Assembly: GCA_964036665.1 (NCBI GenBank)
Contig: OZ038526.1
Coordinates: 27,838,001-27,902,000, forward strand
Direction of reading: 5' to 3'
DNA length: 64,000 nucleotides
From: Gordius sp. MW1
Lineage: Eukaryota > Nematomorpha > Gordioida > Gordea > Gordiidae
Made by a program: the position numbers and the translations under genes. Shown piece after piece: positions 1 through 11,269 of the stretch (its first letter is position 1; every line of letters begins with the position of its first letter). The notes below the pieces were generated by a model, which did not search any database, was not told the origin of the DNA, and was given only the letters and a program-made list of their open reading frames with translations.

Positions 1-193
1 GTATTATCTCACCATCTTTCTAAAAAGTCGTGTTACATGTGAAAATAAAAACAAATAAATTACAAATTGTGCCTTTATTTACAAAATTCTTAAATTAAAG
101 GTGTTGTAAATTTAGCACAAGTATAAAGAAATTCAGCGATAAGAAAAATTGCAATAATTAGTGGATTTTCGTTGTCCTAAAATCGTAATTTAC

Positions 194-3100
194 CTCGACT
201 TTTTCCACGACTTGTTTGCCGAAGGAACAAACTTTGGTAGAGCAAGTTATAGTCATATCTTGCTCGCTTTCATATCTATGCAAAAGATGCAACCAATTAA
301 TTTAACTAAACATATTTAAAGTTATTTTTTTTATGGGTGTTCAATTGAAATTAAGAGGAGCAATTGCCCCCTATTCCATAAATACACAAATTATATGTCA
401 AAAACTATTGTAAATATATTTTTTCACCTACTCCACACAAATTCTGGCTACCCCCATGCTCTGGCATCATATTAATTCAAAATAAAATTAATGAAATTAA
501 ATAAATTTTGAAAATCAATTACAAGCTATCGATGCCGTAGAAAATGTTTGGGTCATTTCGAATATCGACGTCGACATCGCCCTTTATTAAAAATAATAAC
601 AAAATTATTAAACGTTAATTCCAAGAATATCAATTATATACATGGTTGATATATGGTATTTTACCCAAAATTTAACTAGATAAAAGGCATTTCTCGGTCC
701 TTTTTCAAATAATTCTTTCAATCCCGGAAATTTGTCATGAATTTGCTTAACCTCAATGTTCTAAAATATAATGATAAATCAACAAATTAATCCTTAAAAA
801 TAATATACTTATTAAAATGTAATAACAAATACATTATTTGTAATGGAAGGTTAATACAAAGTTGTCAATTGCTATACCTCGAAGGAGGGCTCTTCGCATA
901 AAATGCCACCTTCGATTTGCACGAATAAATGACGTCTCAAAAATATGTCGTTCTGGAGAGTAGTATAAAATAGTAATTTTGTAATAATAATATGGAAAGA
1001 TTAAGAACAAGTTCGAATCACATATACAAAAACAATATCTAGATAAATTTATTTGTGCCTTAAGTGTAAATTACAAATTGGCTCATATAATATTTCACGG
1101 GATTGGTATATTAAAAAAGGGGAGCAAAACCGTTCAGGAGCAGCGCAATTTTAAAATAGACCAAGAAGAGGGGTCAGGCATGGTTCATGCAAACCCATTT
1201 ATATATGTATTAGTGTGTCAAATATATAAAGTATAGCTATCAACTATTTTTGCGAAATTTATATAATCCCTTTATTAAATTTTAATATATTTTCTAAGCA
1301 CTATTTTATCATTGCCTAAAAACTCGAATTCTGGTTTTAGATAGCTATGTTAAACATTTAAATGCCTAATGTGAATGAAGGATCTTTTAGATATTTATTT
1401 AAAACCAAGTCTAACTTTATTTATAGAAGTTAAGAGCACTCAATTGCACGATAATTTCGGTCCTTACTTTGGTTTTGTTTTGGGTGGGGGTATCGGAAAA
1501 TGGTGAGCTTTTTAGTCGTTTTTCCTCGGGGGTGCTACTATTATTTACATCGTCCGAGAGGGTCATTTGGCCTAACACCAAATTTTCCACGTAACAAGAA
1601 AATCCGGCTAATTTAAGTTTAGGGGATTGTATGAAATTCAAACAACATTTTCCCTCATCTCCACCATGTGCTAATTCTAATTGGGTCCCTATCGTTCTTC
1701 CTTCTGTCCCAAGTTCCAGCTTAGGCTGAGCGCCATTTTCTTCCATAGATTGACCAACAACTTCTGAACTTAGCTGGGCAGTTTGCTGTACGTTAGCACT
1801 ACTATAAGTATCAACGCTGTTGCTAGAATTCGAACTTTGGTTTGCGAGGCAATGCGGCACCATGAAACGACTAACATAATCGTAGTACAAGTGATAGGAT
1901 GGTGGATGCGTTGTAAAGGGTTGTTCGGAAAGCAAAAATGAATTTAGTGTGGGCAGTGGTGGGATTTGAGATCTTTCGGATGAACCATTAGACGAGGGCT
2001 TAGTCATGAGTGAGGAGTTGAGACTGTTTTCCACCGCGGGCCAAGGTCTTTTGAGAGGCTGGTAGGAGTTTGGATTGGCCCGCACGTTCGTGTATTGAGG
2101 TAAACGCAGGGCTAAGGGAGCCATTGATAAGGGAACGACTGAGGAGTGCCTTTGAATAAAATTTGAAAGTGGGTTAAAAATTGAATCATTGTATTTGACA
2201 TAATATTTAACATTTAATAAAAAAATATTAAAAACTTGACTTTTTAATTGTTAACAAATATTTATTTTTGAATCCCGTTTTCTGTAAAATAAAGGTAAAG
2301 AAAAAATTTATTTCAGTTATATTTCACAACCCTAATAGATGAACTGAAATGTGCTAAATGTGGATAATCTTTGCGTCAAAGGATATTATTAAGCAAGTAT
2401 ATTAAGGATCAATCGAGGCTAGAATCATATTCATTAAACATTAATATAAATTAAAATTTATATTTGTGTATAAAAAATGTAGGATATTTAATGTTTTTAA
2501 CATAAAATACCCTAAGTCATTTAGTGGTTTAACAACGGGGCAACTTATTGAGGATCCTTTGAAGGTTTGAGCATTATAAGCTTTCGTATCGATCACGGTT
2601 GTTGTATGCAAAAACTGTGTAGTAAGAAACTTTTAAAATCTTTTTATCAAACTAACGAGCACTTTATTAACAAAAGTTTCTAACAAATATATGAAACTGA
2701 ATCGCGTTTTTATTTAATTGAAATAATATCTTAGAACATAATTTCAGATAATATATGATCAAAGATTTTTAACTACGATAGACAGACATTTTTAATGTTT
2801 ATGTACCTTTTAATAATATAAACGTTTAATTAAATTGATTAATTTGTTTTAAACTTGTACTCAACCTTTAGGTTTTCCCAAAACAATATTAAATTGTGTA
2901 AAACAACAAATGTTTTCAAAATTAAAGGTTCGTTTAAGTACACACCTAATATAACAAACCGTAAGTTCATATCTACTTATTTATTAATGAACATGTTTGA
3001 TCCGAGTTACGGTTAGTGACCTTAAAGCAATTGGCAGTACAAAAGAGTTTGTAAGGCTTAAATTAAAAGTTTATAAATTTATTTTTAAAATTGGAGTAAA

Positions 3101-6063
3101 ATTAAAAATGTAATTTACCCGTTGCTATTTTATTTAATTACATAAATCTTAAAATAATCATAAACCAAAGGGCATAGTTAACTTTTAGAAACATTGTTTG
3201 CTTAATATTAGAAATTTTCAAAGAGCCTCACTCATATCTTTATAAATAATGAACTGCTAATTGACCTAACAAGATCATAGGTCAATGTGTAAGGCGTTAT
3301 TTGTTATAACTCAAATATTTTTAAATTGATAATCTTAAATTTTTTTTTTTTAGGTAAAATCTATATATATGAAAAATATAAAACACGATCAATGAATAAA
3401 TAAAAAGCGTGACTATTCTTGATCTTCATCGAGGGCCAGAGGCGAGGTGTCGGAAAATGTCTTATAATTCTATTTGGCTATTAAAATTCCTATTTTTTGG
3501 CGCAAAAAAAAACTTGCTGAGTATTTTCCTTCGGGAGATCTCTTTCCTACATCAGTTGTTATCCCTTTTAAAAAATGTAGCCTTTCGTAGCAATATCACA
3601 TCGACTCTGCGATGTTTTAACTCCAACTTAAATCAAAGTTTAACATTTTCCACCCAATACAAACCCAAAATTAGCTATAGATTGCAGAATATCGCTAATC
3701 AATCATCTTTGGTCTTGAGTCCTTCAATGGGCGTAGCCAGCGGTGGAATTAGAGGGGGGGGGCAATAATGATTTAGGTAGGGGCAAAATGATCATTTTTC
3801 AAATTTTAGCCATCATTTTAATAAATTTCAACAAATTTTTGGATTTAGAGGGGAGCAGCCGCCCCTCCCTGTCCCCCCCCTTGGCTACGCCCATGAGACG
3901 TACTCTTGTTAACTAATGTAAATTAGTTTAGGCTCAAAAATAAAGCCGTCTAATTATACAAACGTCAATTATAAAAGCCGGGCTTATACTTGTAAAACTT
4001 GAGGATACGTCGAGGTTGATTTTGGCTGTTGTGTGGAATGGACTGAACTTTTGAATGGATTGGCAAGATGATGATTTGTAGATGTTAGGACAGATGAATT
4101 GTGATTTGGGGGCTGCAAAACGTGACTAAAACCAGGTAAGAGGATTGGTGATGAAGTGCATCCACTAGAGTCATCTAAGTGCATATTGTCGTCGTCTCTC
4201 GGCGATGAACTATCCGGGTTTGCCTGACAAATAATTTACAAAATTTAATTTTTTATTTAAGGAACATTGGTTGAAGCAGCATACATTATTTTTTCAATTT
4301 TGAATAATGGTATAATATGTGAAAGATATTTTAGACATTATAGCATGGGCTTAGCAAAGGGGCCCTGCCCCCTCTAAATCCATATATTTGCTGAAATTTA
4401 TTTAAAACGAAAATTTCAAAAAACGATCATTTTGCTGTCCCTAAATCATCATTGCTTCCTTTCCCTTTAATTCCAATGCTGGCTTATTGTTACATTCAAT
4501 TTTATAGTATACTTTTCGAATTTTGAGTATTGAAATTGACCGTCTGAAACTCAAAAGGCTAGGAGTTTTTTCTGATCTATAACTATTCTAATGTTTAAAC
4601 GAATTAAAAACATCTTAAATTTAAAACATTAATAATAAATCCCTTATACAATATATTTTTCCATTCTGTCCTTAAAAAATGTTATCTTTAGATTAAAATG
4701 GGAAATTTCGCAAATAGGGGTGGTAAATTTACCCTATAAACACTTGAAATTCGGGCTATATAAAACATCATACGTGTTATTTTGTAACGGTAAAAATGAC
4801 TTGAAACTAATATATTTTTTTTATAAAGTTGGATCAAGGTAAATAAACGAAAGTGGTACTTTGCTTTGGGTAGGTGTTTGATTTTCGCGAGATTTTTTTC
4901 GTGCTAAAACTTGTATGTGACTGGACACTTGCTTCCTAGTTCTCGTTTTGCCCGTTCTCAATTTTATATATCGAGCTATTAATTCATTGCGTCCTACATA
5001 TATAACGTGTTTGGTTGGTGTGATTAAAAAGCTAAAAACTACTAGTTATAATTCAATGTCAAATAAATAACATAACCGTGATATTCGGTGCCCTATCACC
5101 TCGCCGAAAACCATCTCGCCGAATTTAATGTCCCCTAATTTAAAAATGTCCCCCATTCAACCAATCACAAAATGTCCCAGGGTGGATTCGGCGAATGCGG
5201 CAAGTTGACGGGCCACCGTGATATTCATGTTTATACACAAAAATAAACTATCCTATGTTCCTATGTTAGAGCCGCTTGTGTGGCAAGTCATCAAATGCGT
5301 TATAAAAATGATTTGATAGAATTTTATTTGAAGATTATATTATATCTTCCTATATCACAAAATTTGCAGGATAACTTAATTAAACATATATATAATCTAT
5401 TTTTAAGTTTTTGAATCTACGAGTGAAATTCAAAAAGTTAAATAGACTCTTACCATACATTTTGCCTTCATCACTAAGTATAATTTTGCGCCTCCCGCAC
5501 GGTGGGTATATGGCTAGCGCTTCTTGAAAACTTTGCTCAATATCTGGGCTCCAGACACCTTCGGCATCATTGCCCAACATAGCATTTTGCTGTTGCTGCT
5601 GATTTAAACTCATTCCTCCTAGTCCCTGAGACTCTTTGGTTTCGGTAGACTCACTCATGGATCTATATTCAATCTCCTTCAAGCCAATAGATGGATCTTT
5701 AGAATCTGGATTTTGACTTCGCCCATTCAACAAAGGCGATGAGGTAGCATCGGTAGAAGCCATAAAAAGTTGATAGGTAGATGTGTTGGCCAAGCTACTT
5801 TTTGAACATGACCAAGGTGTTTGGTGTTTTAGAATTGGGGAGCATTCGGGCCCGTTTTTAAGCGTGTAGGGGAAGGATTCGCTTGATGAAGGGATCGGAT
5901 GGTTTATCGGCAATTTGTTATTAAGGTCCTGCTGTCCGTATGTAGTATCAACTTCGCTTTGGGTGGACATTTTAAAATCGTCCCTAAGTATCCCCGCGGT
6001 TGGCTTGAAAGTAAAGGTCGTAGTGTTGACAAAATTTTCATCTCTTCCCATATCCCCTACCAT
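194..6063 (-). CDS. TEAD: TEAD/scalloped transcription factor, 3' part missing at window edge
   Basis: Nuclear DNA-binding effector of the Hippo pathway. Family knowledge: it binds MCAT sites and recruits Yorkie/YAP. Exons read on the minus strand: 6063-5454, 4993-4860, 4223-about 4009, about 2149-1468, 952-878, 760-665, 581-523 and 275-194. The first two make a complete TEA domain (residues about 169-241), with [20 protein letters not shown] and then [18 protein letters not shown]. Later exons give the YAP-binding domain: [41 protein letters not shown], then [20 protein letters not shown]. Phases agree across junctions. The C-terminal exons lie left of base 1. Start chosen as the first ATG after an in-frame stop; this gives an N-terminus of about 168 residues before the TEA domain, long for the family, so the ATG at 5970 or an upstream exon is possible. 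The linker exon 4223-4009 could instead end at 3990, but only the GT at 4008 keeps phase with an acceptor at 2150. The exon ending at 1468 could end at 1549. Confidence 0.94.
3727..3895. mobile_element. Palindromic MITE, family A
   Basis: Begins ATGGGCGTAGCCAG and ends with the reverse complement TTGGCTACGCCCATG. The interior carries G-runs near the left end and C-runs near the right end. It lies in the TEAD intron between the linker exon and the next exon. It is the first of a family repeated along the window, at 4344, 9065, 13878, 14874, 20683 and 58634, with a related subfamily B at 11101, 17352, 24044 and 40661. Confidence 0.85.
4344..4491. mobile_element. Degenerate family A MITE
   Basis: CATGGGCTTAGCAAAGGGG opens the copy and the end retains a decayed CCAATGCTGGCTTA. 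The central ATCATTTTGC and AAATCATCATTGC blocks match the other copies. It lies in the TEAD intron just upstream of the TEA-domain exon's 3' neighbour. Confidence 0.7.
5087..5217. mobile_element. Short TIR element, GGTGCCC family, with 9-bp target duplication
   Basis: Left end GGTGCCCTATCACCTCGCCG and right end GGCAAGTTGACGGGCCACC are inverted relatives, with TCTCGCCGAATTTAATGTCC inside. It is flanked on both sides by gtgatattc, an exact 9-bp direct repeat (5078-5086 and 5218-5226). A second copy at 38320 also has a 9-bp duplication. That length suits Mutator-like or Merlin-like transposases, but none is present here. It lies in the first TEAD intron shown. Confidence 0.85.
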
Positions 6064-6781
6064 CAGTGAAGTCGTGATTTGGATTTATTGTCCGGTGAGG
6101 GTTAATAAATTTGCCAGGGGTGGAATATAAGTTTTTTTCCTACGTCCATATACCATGTCGCTCTTCAAAGTTCATAATTATTTAGATGAGGTCTCGTTAC
6201 GTAATGGAATAGCCAAAAAGTGAGAATTTTAGTAGATTTATACTTTTTTGACACCTATGTAGTTAAATAAAACATATAAATCAGCCTTAAATTTTGAATA
6301 TTTTAGCAGTTTCAAGGTGCGAATGCAAAAATATTATTTTACCGTCAATTTGACAACGATAAAAACAACATTAATAAGGCACAAATAATAATTGTTTTTG
6401 TTAAACTATTGTAAACTTTAAAGTTCAAGTGTGAAAAGGGTTTAAATCCCAAATGAACTTTATTTTTAATATAAGTTCTTATTCCAAATGAAGTTTAAGT
6501 AATGTTTAGTACCATTTTATATATTGTCTTTACTAAAATTGAATAAGAGTAGTATTAATCTTTTTTAGGACGGTTTAACTTTGAATAAAAAAAATAAAAA
6601 GCGCATTTGGAGTGAGCGTTTATCCTAAAATCGTTTCTGTTATATATAAATAAAATAAAATTTATTATATTATTCAAAATAAATTGGTCCACATGCAACT
6701 ATTCTAAACTGTTGCTTTGGATGCAAACATAGTGTTTAAAAGTGCAGACGAAACTATAACTTAACTCAAGGTGCCCTGGGG
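6064..6781. other. TEAD 5' flank, no gene seen
   Basis: AT-rich sequence upstream of the TEAD start codon. An in-frame TAA lies just upstream of the chosen ATG, so this holds 5' UTR, an upstream intron or promoter. I could not recognise a TATA box, initiator or conserved site with confidence. Confidence 0.4.
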
Positions 6782-6961
6782 GTAGTGTTGTAAAAACGGC
6801 TAGGTTCTGTTTGGTCGACCTTTGGTTTAATCGACTTTGGTCTGTTTTTCTTAGTCGACCTTTAGGCTGAGACTAAATTTGAAAAATAGACCAGAGTTGA
6901 CCGTTTCTCTTAGTCAAACCAAAGGGCGACCAAACAAAACCCAGCCCTTTTTACAACACTA
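6782..6961. mobile_element. hAT-like MITE, TAGTGTTGTAAAAA ends
   Basis: Left TAGTGTTGTAAAAACGGC and right GCCCTTTTTACAACACTA are inverted repeats extending about 60 bp, including GGTCGACCTTTGG against its complement. Flanks are ccctgggg-like and ccctgagg, a near 8-bp duplication. It encodes no protein. Confidence 0.75.
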
Positions 6962-9064
6962 CCCTGAGGGGCAGCTACCTTTCTCTTCCCTAAAACAAAC
7001 AATTATTTTGACCCTCCCAAATTCATAATTATACTTTTTGCCCTCTTTTCCATCAAATCCTAGCTAGGCTTATGTAAACAAAAATTAATATGCATTTTCG
7101 TCCCGATAAAGATAGAAATTATATAAATACTATTACAACTGAGTCAACTTTATTCAATGACGAAGGCAACCCATATAATTTACATAATAAACATATGATG
7201 ATTACTAAGCCTTGAATGGCAAAATGTGTTGTTTTACTTTTAATAAATGCATATTATAATTCTATTTTAACCTCATTATGTATACAATTCGAGTAAGACG
7301 ATGAAATGGTGTAGGACGCATCTAAGCATAGTGTTTATAAAAAAAACTAAACTTTTATCTTGTCGGCAGAAGGGGGGGGGGGAAATGACTCAATATTCCC
7401 TGCAGGTAAAAACACTTTACCATCATAACCCTCTACTCCCCCCTTCTATTTTTTTTCTTATTATTATTACTATGTTTCACAATCTTTATCATCCCACAAT
7501 TGTATGTATGTATGTATTGTATTGTAGTGTTGGTAGCAAAAAAGATTTCGTTAAAAACAACTTGCTCCTTTTCTCAGAAACATAATCGCCCAGAGCATTT
7601 TATGTGATATGGTCTATTAAGATCGAGGTCATTTTTCTCATGATGTGTCCTAGAGCTGAGGAATAAATACCCAAAATAAAAATTGCTAAACTGTAAACGA
7701 TGACGATAAATTATATTTAGTCCTATGATAACATCAATTTTTGTTGAAAACAAGGGAGACGAGTCTCTATTATTTAGCGTAGATAATTTAATATTACATG
7801 GTAAAAAATGTATAAATTATAGCTTTAAATAATTAAATTTTAAAAATATTTTTAATAAACTTGCTATAAATCTACACTTTATGTATGTTAAAACCTTAAG
7901 GATGTCAAAAAAATTTGTGTTTTATAACAATTTAGACATAATTATTTTATTGATTTGTCATAGTTACAAAATTAAAATAAAAAATTTTAAATTTTTGCGT
8001 GCAATTTGATAAATTTACCTTGCTCGGTTATAGAGTGAAATCAGCTTTCTCTCCCTTAAAAAAAGTTAAAGTGATGACACCCAAGTCCCTACTAGTAAAT
8101 TTTAGTCAAAATATAATTATTCTGGCTAAATAAATCTGAAAAGTTTGATTTGTGATTTAACTATTAACACTTTTTACCAAAAAAGGTTTATTTCGTCTAA
8201 ATCAAACCAGTTATCCTCAACAATAGTATCGTTATTATATTTGACACTCAAGAAATCATTTAAATGTCCAAAGATTTCAACAAGGCCGTAACTGTTTGGG
8301 CTTATAAAAAAAGCTTTTGCCAAGTACCAAGGTTGGGGCGCGCTTAACTTTCCCAACGATTAAACATTATAGTGGAGGGGTTAATTGTGTAGGCAGCGGA
8401 TTCTGAGATAATCATGGAGTTTTAGAATGGGTGGGGTGGGAGGGAAGATCTTGTTAAATCGGTTGAGACTTAGACAGCTGTAACAATTTGGTCGATTTTC
8501 ATTTAGTTTTGTTCTTCAATCTTCTCCCTTCAACTATATATCCATCCATACAATCTCAGGGAAAAAGTTGTGGGATTATTATCATTCATATCTATCTGTA
8601 TCTACATTGTTTTTTCCCCTGTATATTTATGCGTGTATCTGTGTAACATATTTAATGTGGAGGAAGCATAATCTTCACGCAATTCAACTTTTACTGATGT
8701 ACTCTTCTGTCTCTTCTTAACTCTGCACGGTAGATTCTCGTAGCAAAAGCGGTAGTAGTATAATTAGTTGATCTTGGCACCTATAAACCTGAACCTTGAT
8801 GCCTATATGCTGCTTTGAAATGATTGATATCGCATTTTGTTTAGCCCATGCTTAGAATTTTTTTGTTCAAGTGAATATGCGAATTAAGATTGAGCCATTT
8901 GGCTATGCCCGATCAAAATATTATGTATATTTAGGGCTATCGTCTATTCTTAACAAAGAGATGATGTTTTTTGCTAGAGCATTATATTTATCATAGGAAA
9001 GTGCAAAATTTTCACGTACTTTTAATATCCAAATAAACACCTAGAGCACAGAAGTTTTAGAAAC
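6962..9064. other. No supported gene; AT-rich spacer
   Basis: Short open frames occur (for example 8174-8356 minus), but none carries a recognisable domain, splice context or conserved motif. A (TATG)n-like microsatellite lies near 7503-7520. The 8400-8770 stretch is less AT-rich and could be regulatory sequence upstream of TEAD, which is a guess. Confidence 0.4.
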
Positions 9065-9510
9065 CCATAAGAGTAGCCAGGGGGTCAGGGAGGGGCGGTT
9101 CCCCATTAAAGCCAAAAATTCCTTGAAATTCAATATGATTATGGATAAATTTTCAAAAAATCATCACTTTGACCCTCGCCAAGCGCGTAGCTAGGATTTT
9201 CTCAAGGGGAAGAAAAGCTGGCAAAAAATTTTTACACGTTCCATTTGTAAATTGTAATTAAAAATAAAAATTTAACAACCAAAAAGTCAGGCCCATTGCC
9301 CCCACTAGGATTAAATTCGAAAAATTGAATGTATATATTAGCCTCTCAGGTTTTTATAAGTGTCTCAAAATCTTTAATGCAACTATAAACCCATTTAATT
9401 ATAAATAAATAAAAATTTCAAATTTTGAGGGGAAGGAAATGTCCCGCTTTCCGCCCCCTTGGCTACGCGCCTGACCCTCGCTAAAACGCCCTTGTTAGAA
9501 CCCCCCAAAC
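9065..9510. mobile_element. Family A MITE split by a later insertion
   Basis: A decayed family A left end (CATAAGAGTAGCCAGGGGG) runs to 9179, where a second MITE interrupts it. The remainder resumes at 9473 and fades by about 9510. The break carries a 9-bp repeat on both sides, so the interrupting element came later. Confidence 0.7.
9180..9472. mobile_element. MITE family C nested in family A
   Basis: Left CAAGCGCGTAGCTAGGATTT and right CCCTTGGCTACGCGCCT are inverted repeats. They resemble family A ends with GCGCG instead of GGGCG. Both flanks carry gaccctcgc (9171-9179 and 9473-9481). The interior is AT-rich with short G and C runs and no coding potential. Confidence 0.82.
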
Positions 9511-11100
9511 TATTCATAAGGGGGATTAATAGCATAATTATTATATGCAATTTTTTAGATTTATAACTTTGAGTTTGATTAGATTGAATTCCTACATTAG
9601 GCCCCTTAATCTTTTGGGGTGTTCGGGGCCCAGAAAATCAAACCACCCAAAATCAGGTCAAAAGGATAGTTTTAGATTTAATTGATCGATAGTTAAATTT
9701 GAATAATTTTAATAAACAAAATAATATTAGTTATTACCTAGAAACTATAGTTGAAACTTCTTAATCGCAAATCTGATTATCGCGTAAATCTTTTAATCGC
9801 GAAGTTAAACGCCATTTTGTTTTTTTTAAACTATAATATTAACAAAAACATCGTTTATTGACAAATCGCATAATAGTACAATATCGGAGACTCACAAACA
9901 TTTTCAAGTCCTTAAATCAACCTGATAATTATATAAAATATCGTTTTATTGAAGAAATGAATATTTAATATAATGTACATATACTTTTATTTCCATCGGT
10001 TAATCGAGAAATATCGGTTAATCGCGATTTTTTTCAGGCCCAAGGCTTTGCAATTAAACGGTTTTGACTTGTAATTCTATAACATTTCTGTTCATCAGTC
10101 CCCCTCCATTTAAAGGGCTATTTTTGCTAGCCGTGAGTTTATTTATATTTAGCTTAAGGCTTAGTATGGACCAGTTTTAAAACGCCTACTTGATAAATAA
10201 TTAATTCAAAACGTCTAATCTAAGGTGCAATGGGTAGTCCTAAAAAAAGAAGCCGTAAACATAAAGGAGTACCCAGTTTAAAATTAAAGGTTTTAAAATT
10301 TTTTTTGAATGTTGAACCATTAAATTAACTATCAAAAACAAAATTGAAATCAAAAGGAGACAGTCATATTTTTATGTCCCAAAGATTGCTACCCAAATAA
10401 ACAAATTTGCATTACATAATGTTAATTAAAAAATTTGTGATTCTTATACAGGAGAATAAACAAGGAGAAATTATATATTGAATAACATAGCCGGGAATCA
10501 AGAAAGCCATTACTCAATTAATCCTAAAATCTAGCGTAGTTTCTAAGCCTAAGTTTAAACAATAAACCACTGCCTCCGTTCAAAATGATCCTTACTTCAG
10601 TATGAGAGCAGTAATATTTGGTTCATTGTTCGCCTAAACAAGTTTCATTTACTGAAAAAGTGTATAACCTTCCGGCCCGACCGACCAGGCTCAGTTAATT
10701 TCGCACGTTTTTGGACGTTTTCCTTCTTATTCGCAACTGAGAATGGAGGAAGTTAAATCGTAGATCAAATTAATTAAAAAAACTGAGCACAATTGTGGTA
10801 ATAATGGATGGGAAAAAAGTTTTAAAGGGGAGGGGGGAAGGGGAAAATTTGAGGCAAATGCGTAATTGCTCACGTTTCAAAAGAGGTATGCATGACCACC
10901 GTTTATTAGTTTGTTTCAGTAGCTCACAGCTAAGCTCAGGTCAAAATAGTTAGAATCTACACTATCGCTCAACCAGAAATAACCCCGGTTACTGGAATAA
11001 TGACTTTTCAAAGTTTTAAACCTTTATTGCCACGTCTAAATTCAATTGTTGTTTTAACTTTTCGTTTTTTTGTGTTAATTAGTTACAAGTCACACTTTAA
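9511..11100. other. No supported gene; scattered TTAATCGCG motifs
   Basis: Between 9755 and 10045 the words TTAATCGCG, ATTATCGCG and GGTTAATCGCG recur in both halves, suggesting a decayed transposon (pogo/Tigger-like ends look similar). No clean terminal repeats or target duplication could be set. The rest shows nothing recognisable. Confidence 0.35.
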
Positions 11101-11261
11101 CATGGACGTAGCCAGGTTTTGGATTAAGGGGGGGGGGGGGCGAAAGTTGTTTTAGTTCAAATAGGGGGGGGGGCAAAATATTTATTTTTTTAATTTTTAA
11201 GGGTTTTTGTATTGAAAAAAAAGTATTTTGTCGTTTAAGGAGTCCACCCCCCCCCCCCTTG
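11101..11261. mobile_element. Family A/B MITE lacking its right terminal repeat
   Basis: Starts CATGGACGTAGCCAGGTTTT and has G-runs followed by C-runs, but ends at CCCCCTTG with no inverted terminus. Despite that it is bounded by cactttaa at 11093-11100 and 11262-11269, an exact 8-bp direct repeat. Either the end was lost at or after insertion, or the mobile unit can end this way. Confidence 0.8.
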
Positions 11262-11269
11262 CACTTTAA

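Noticed and set aside
3409..3768. A 119-codon plus-strand frame inside a TEAD intron
   Set aside because: Its end runs into a family A MITE ([12 protein letters not shown] is MITE sequence), and the rest matches no family. A mitochondrial-looking leader was considered but no downstream exon supports it.
7301..8356. Short open frames upstream of TEAD
   Set aside because: No domain, no splice context and lengths expected by chance.
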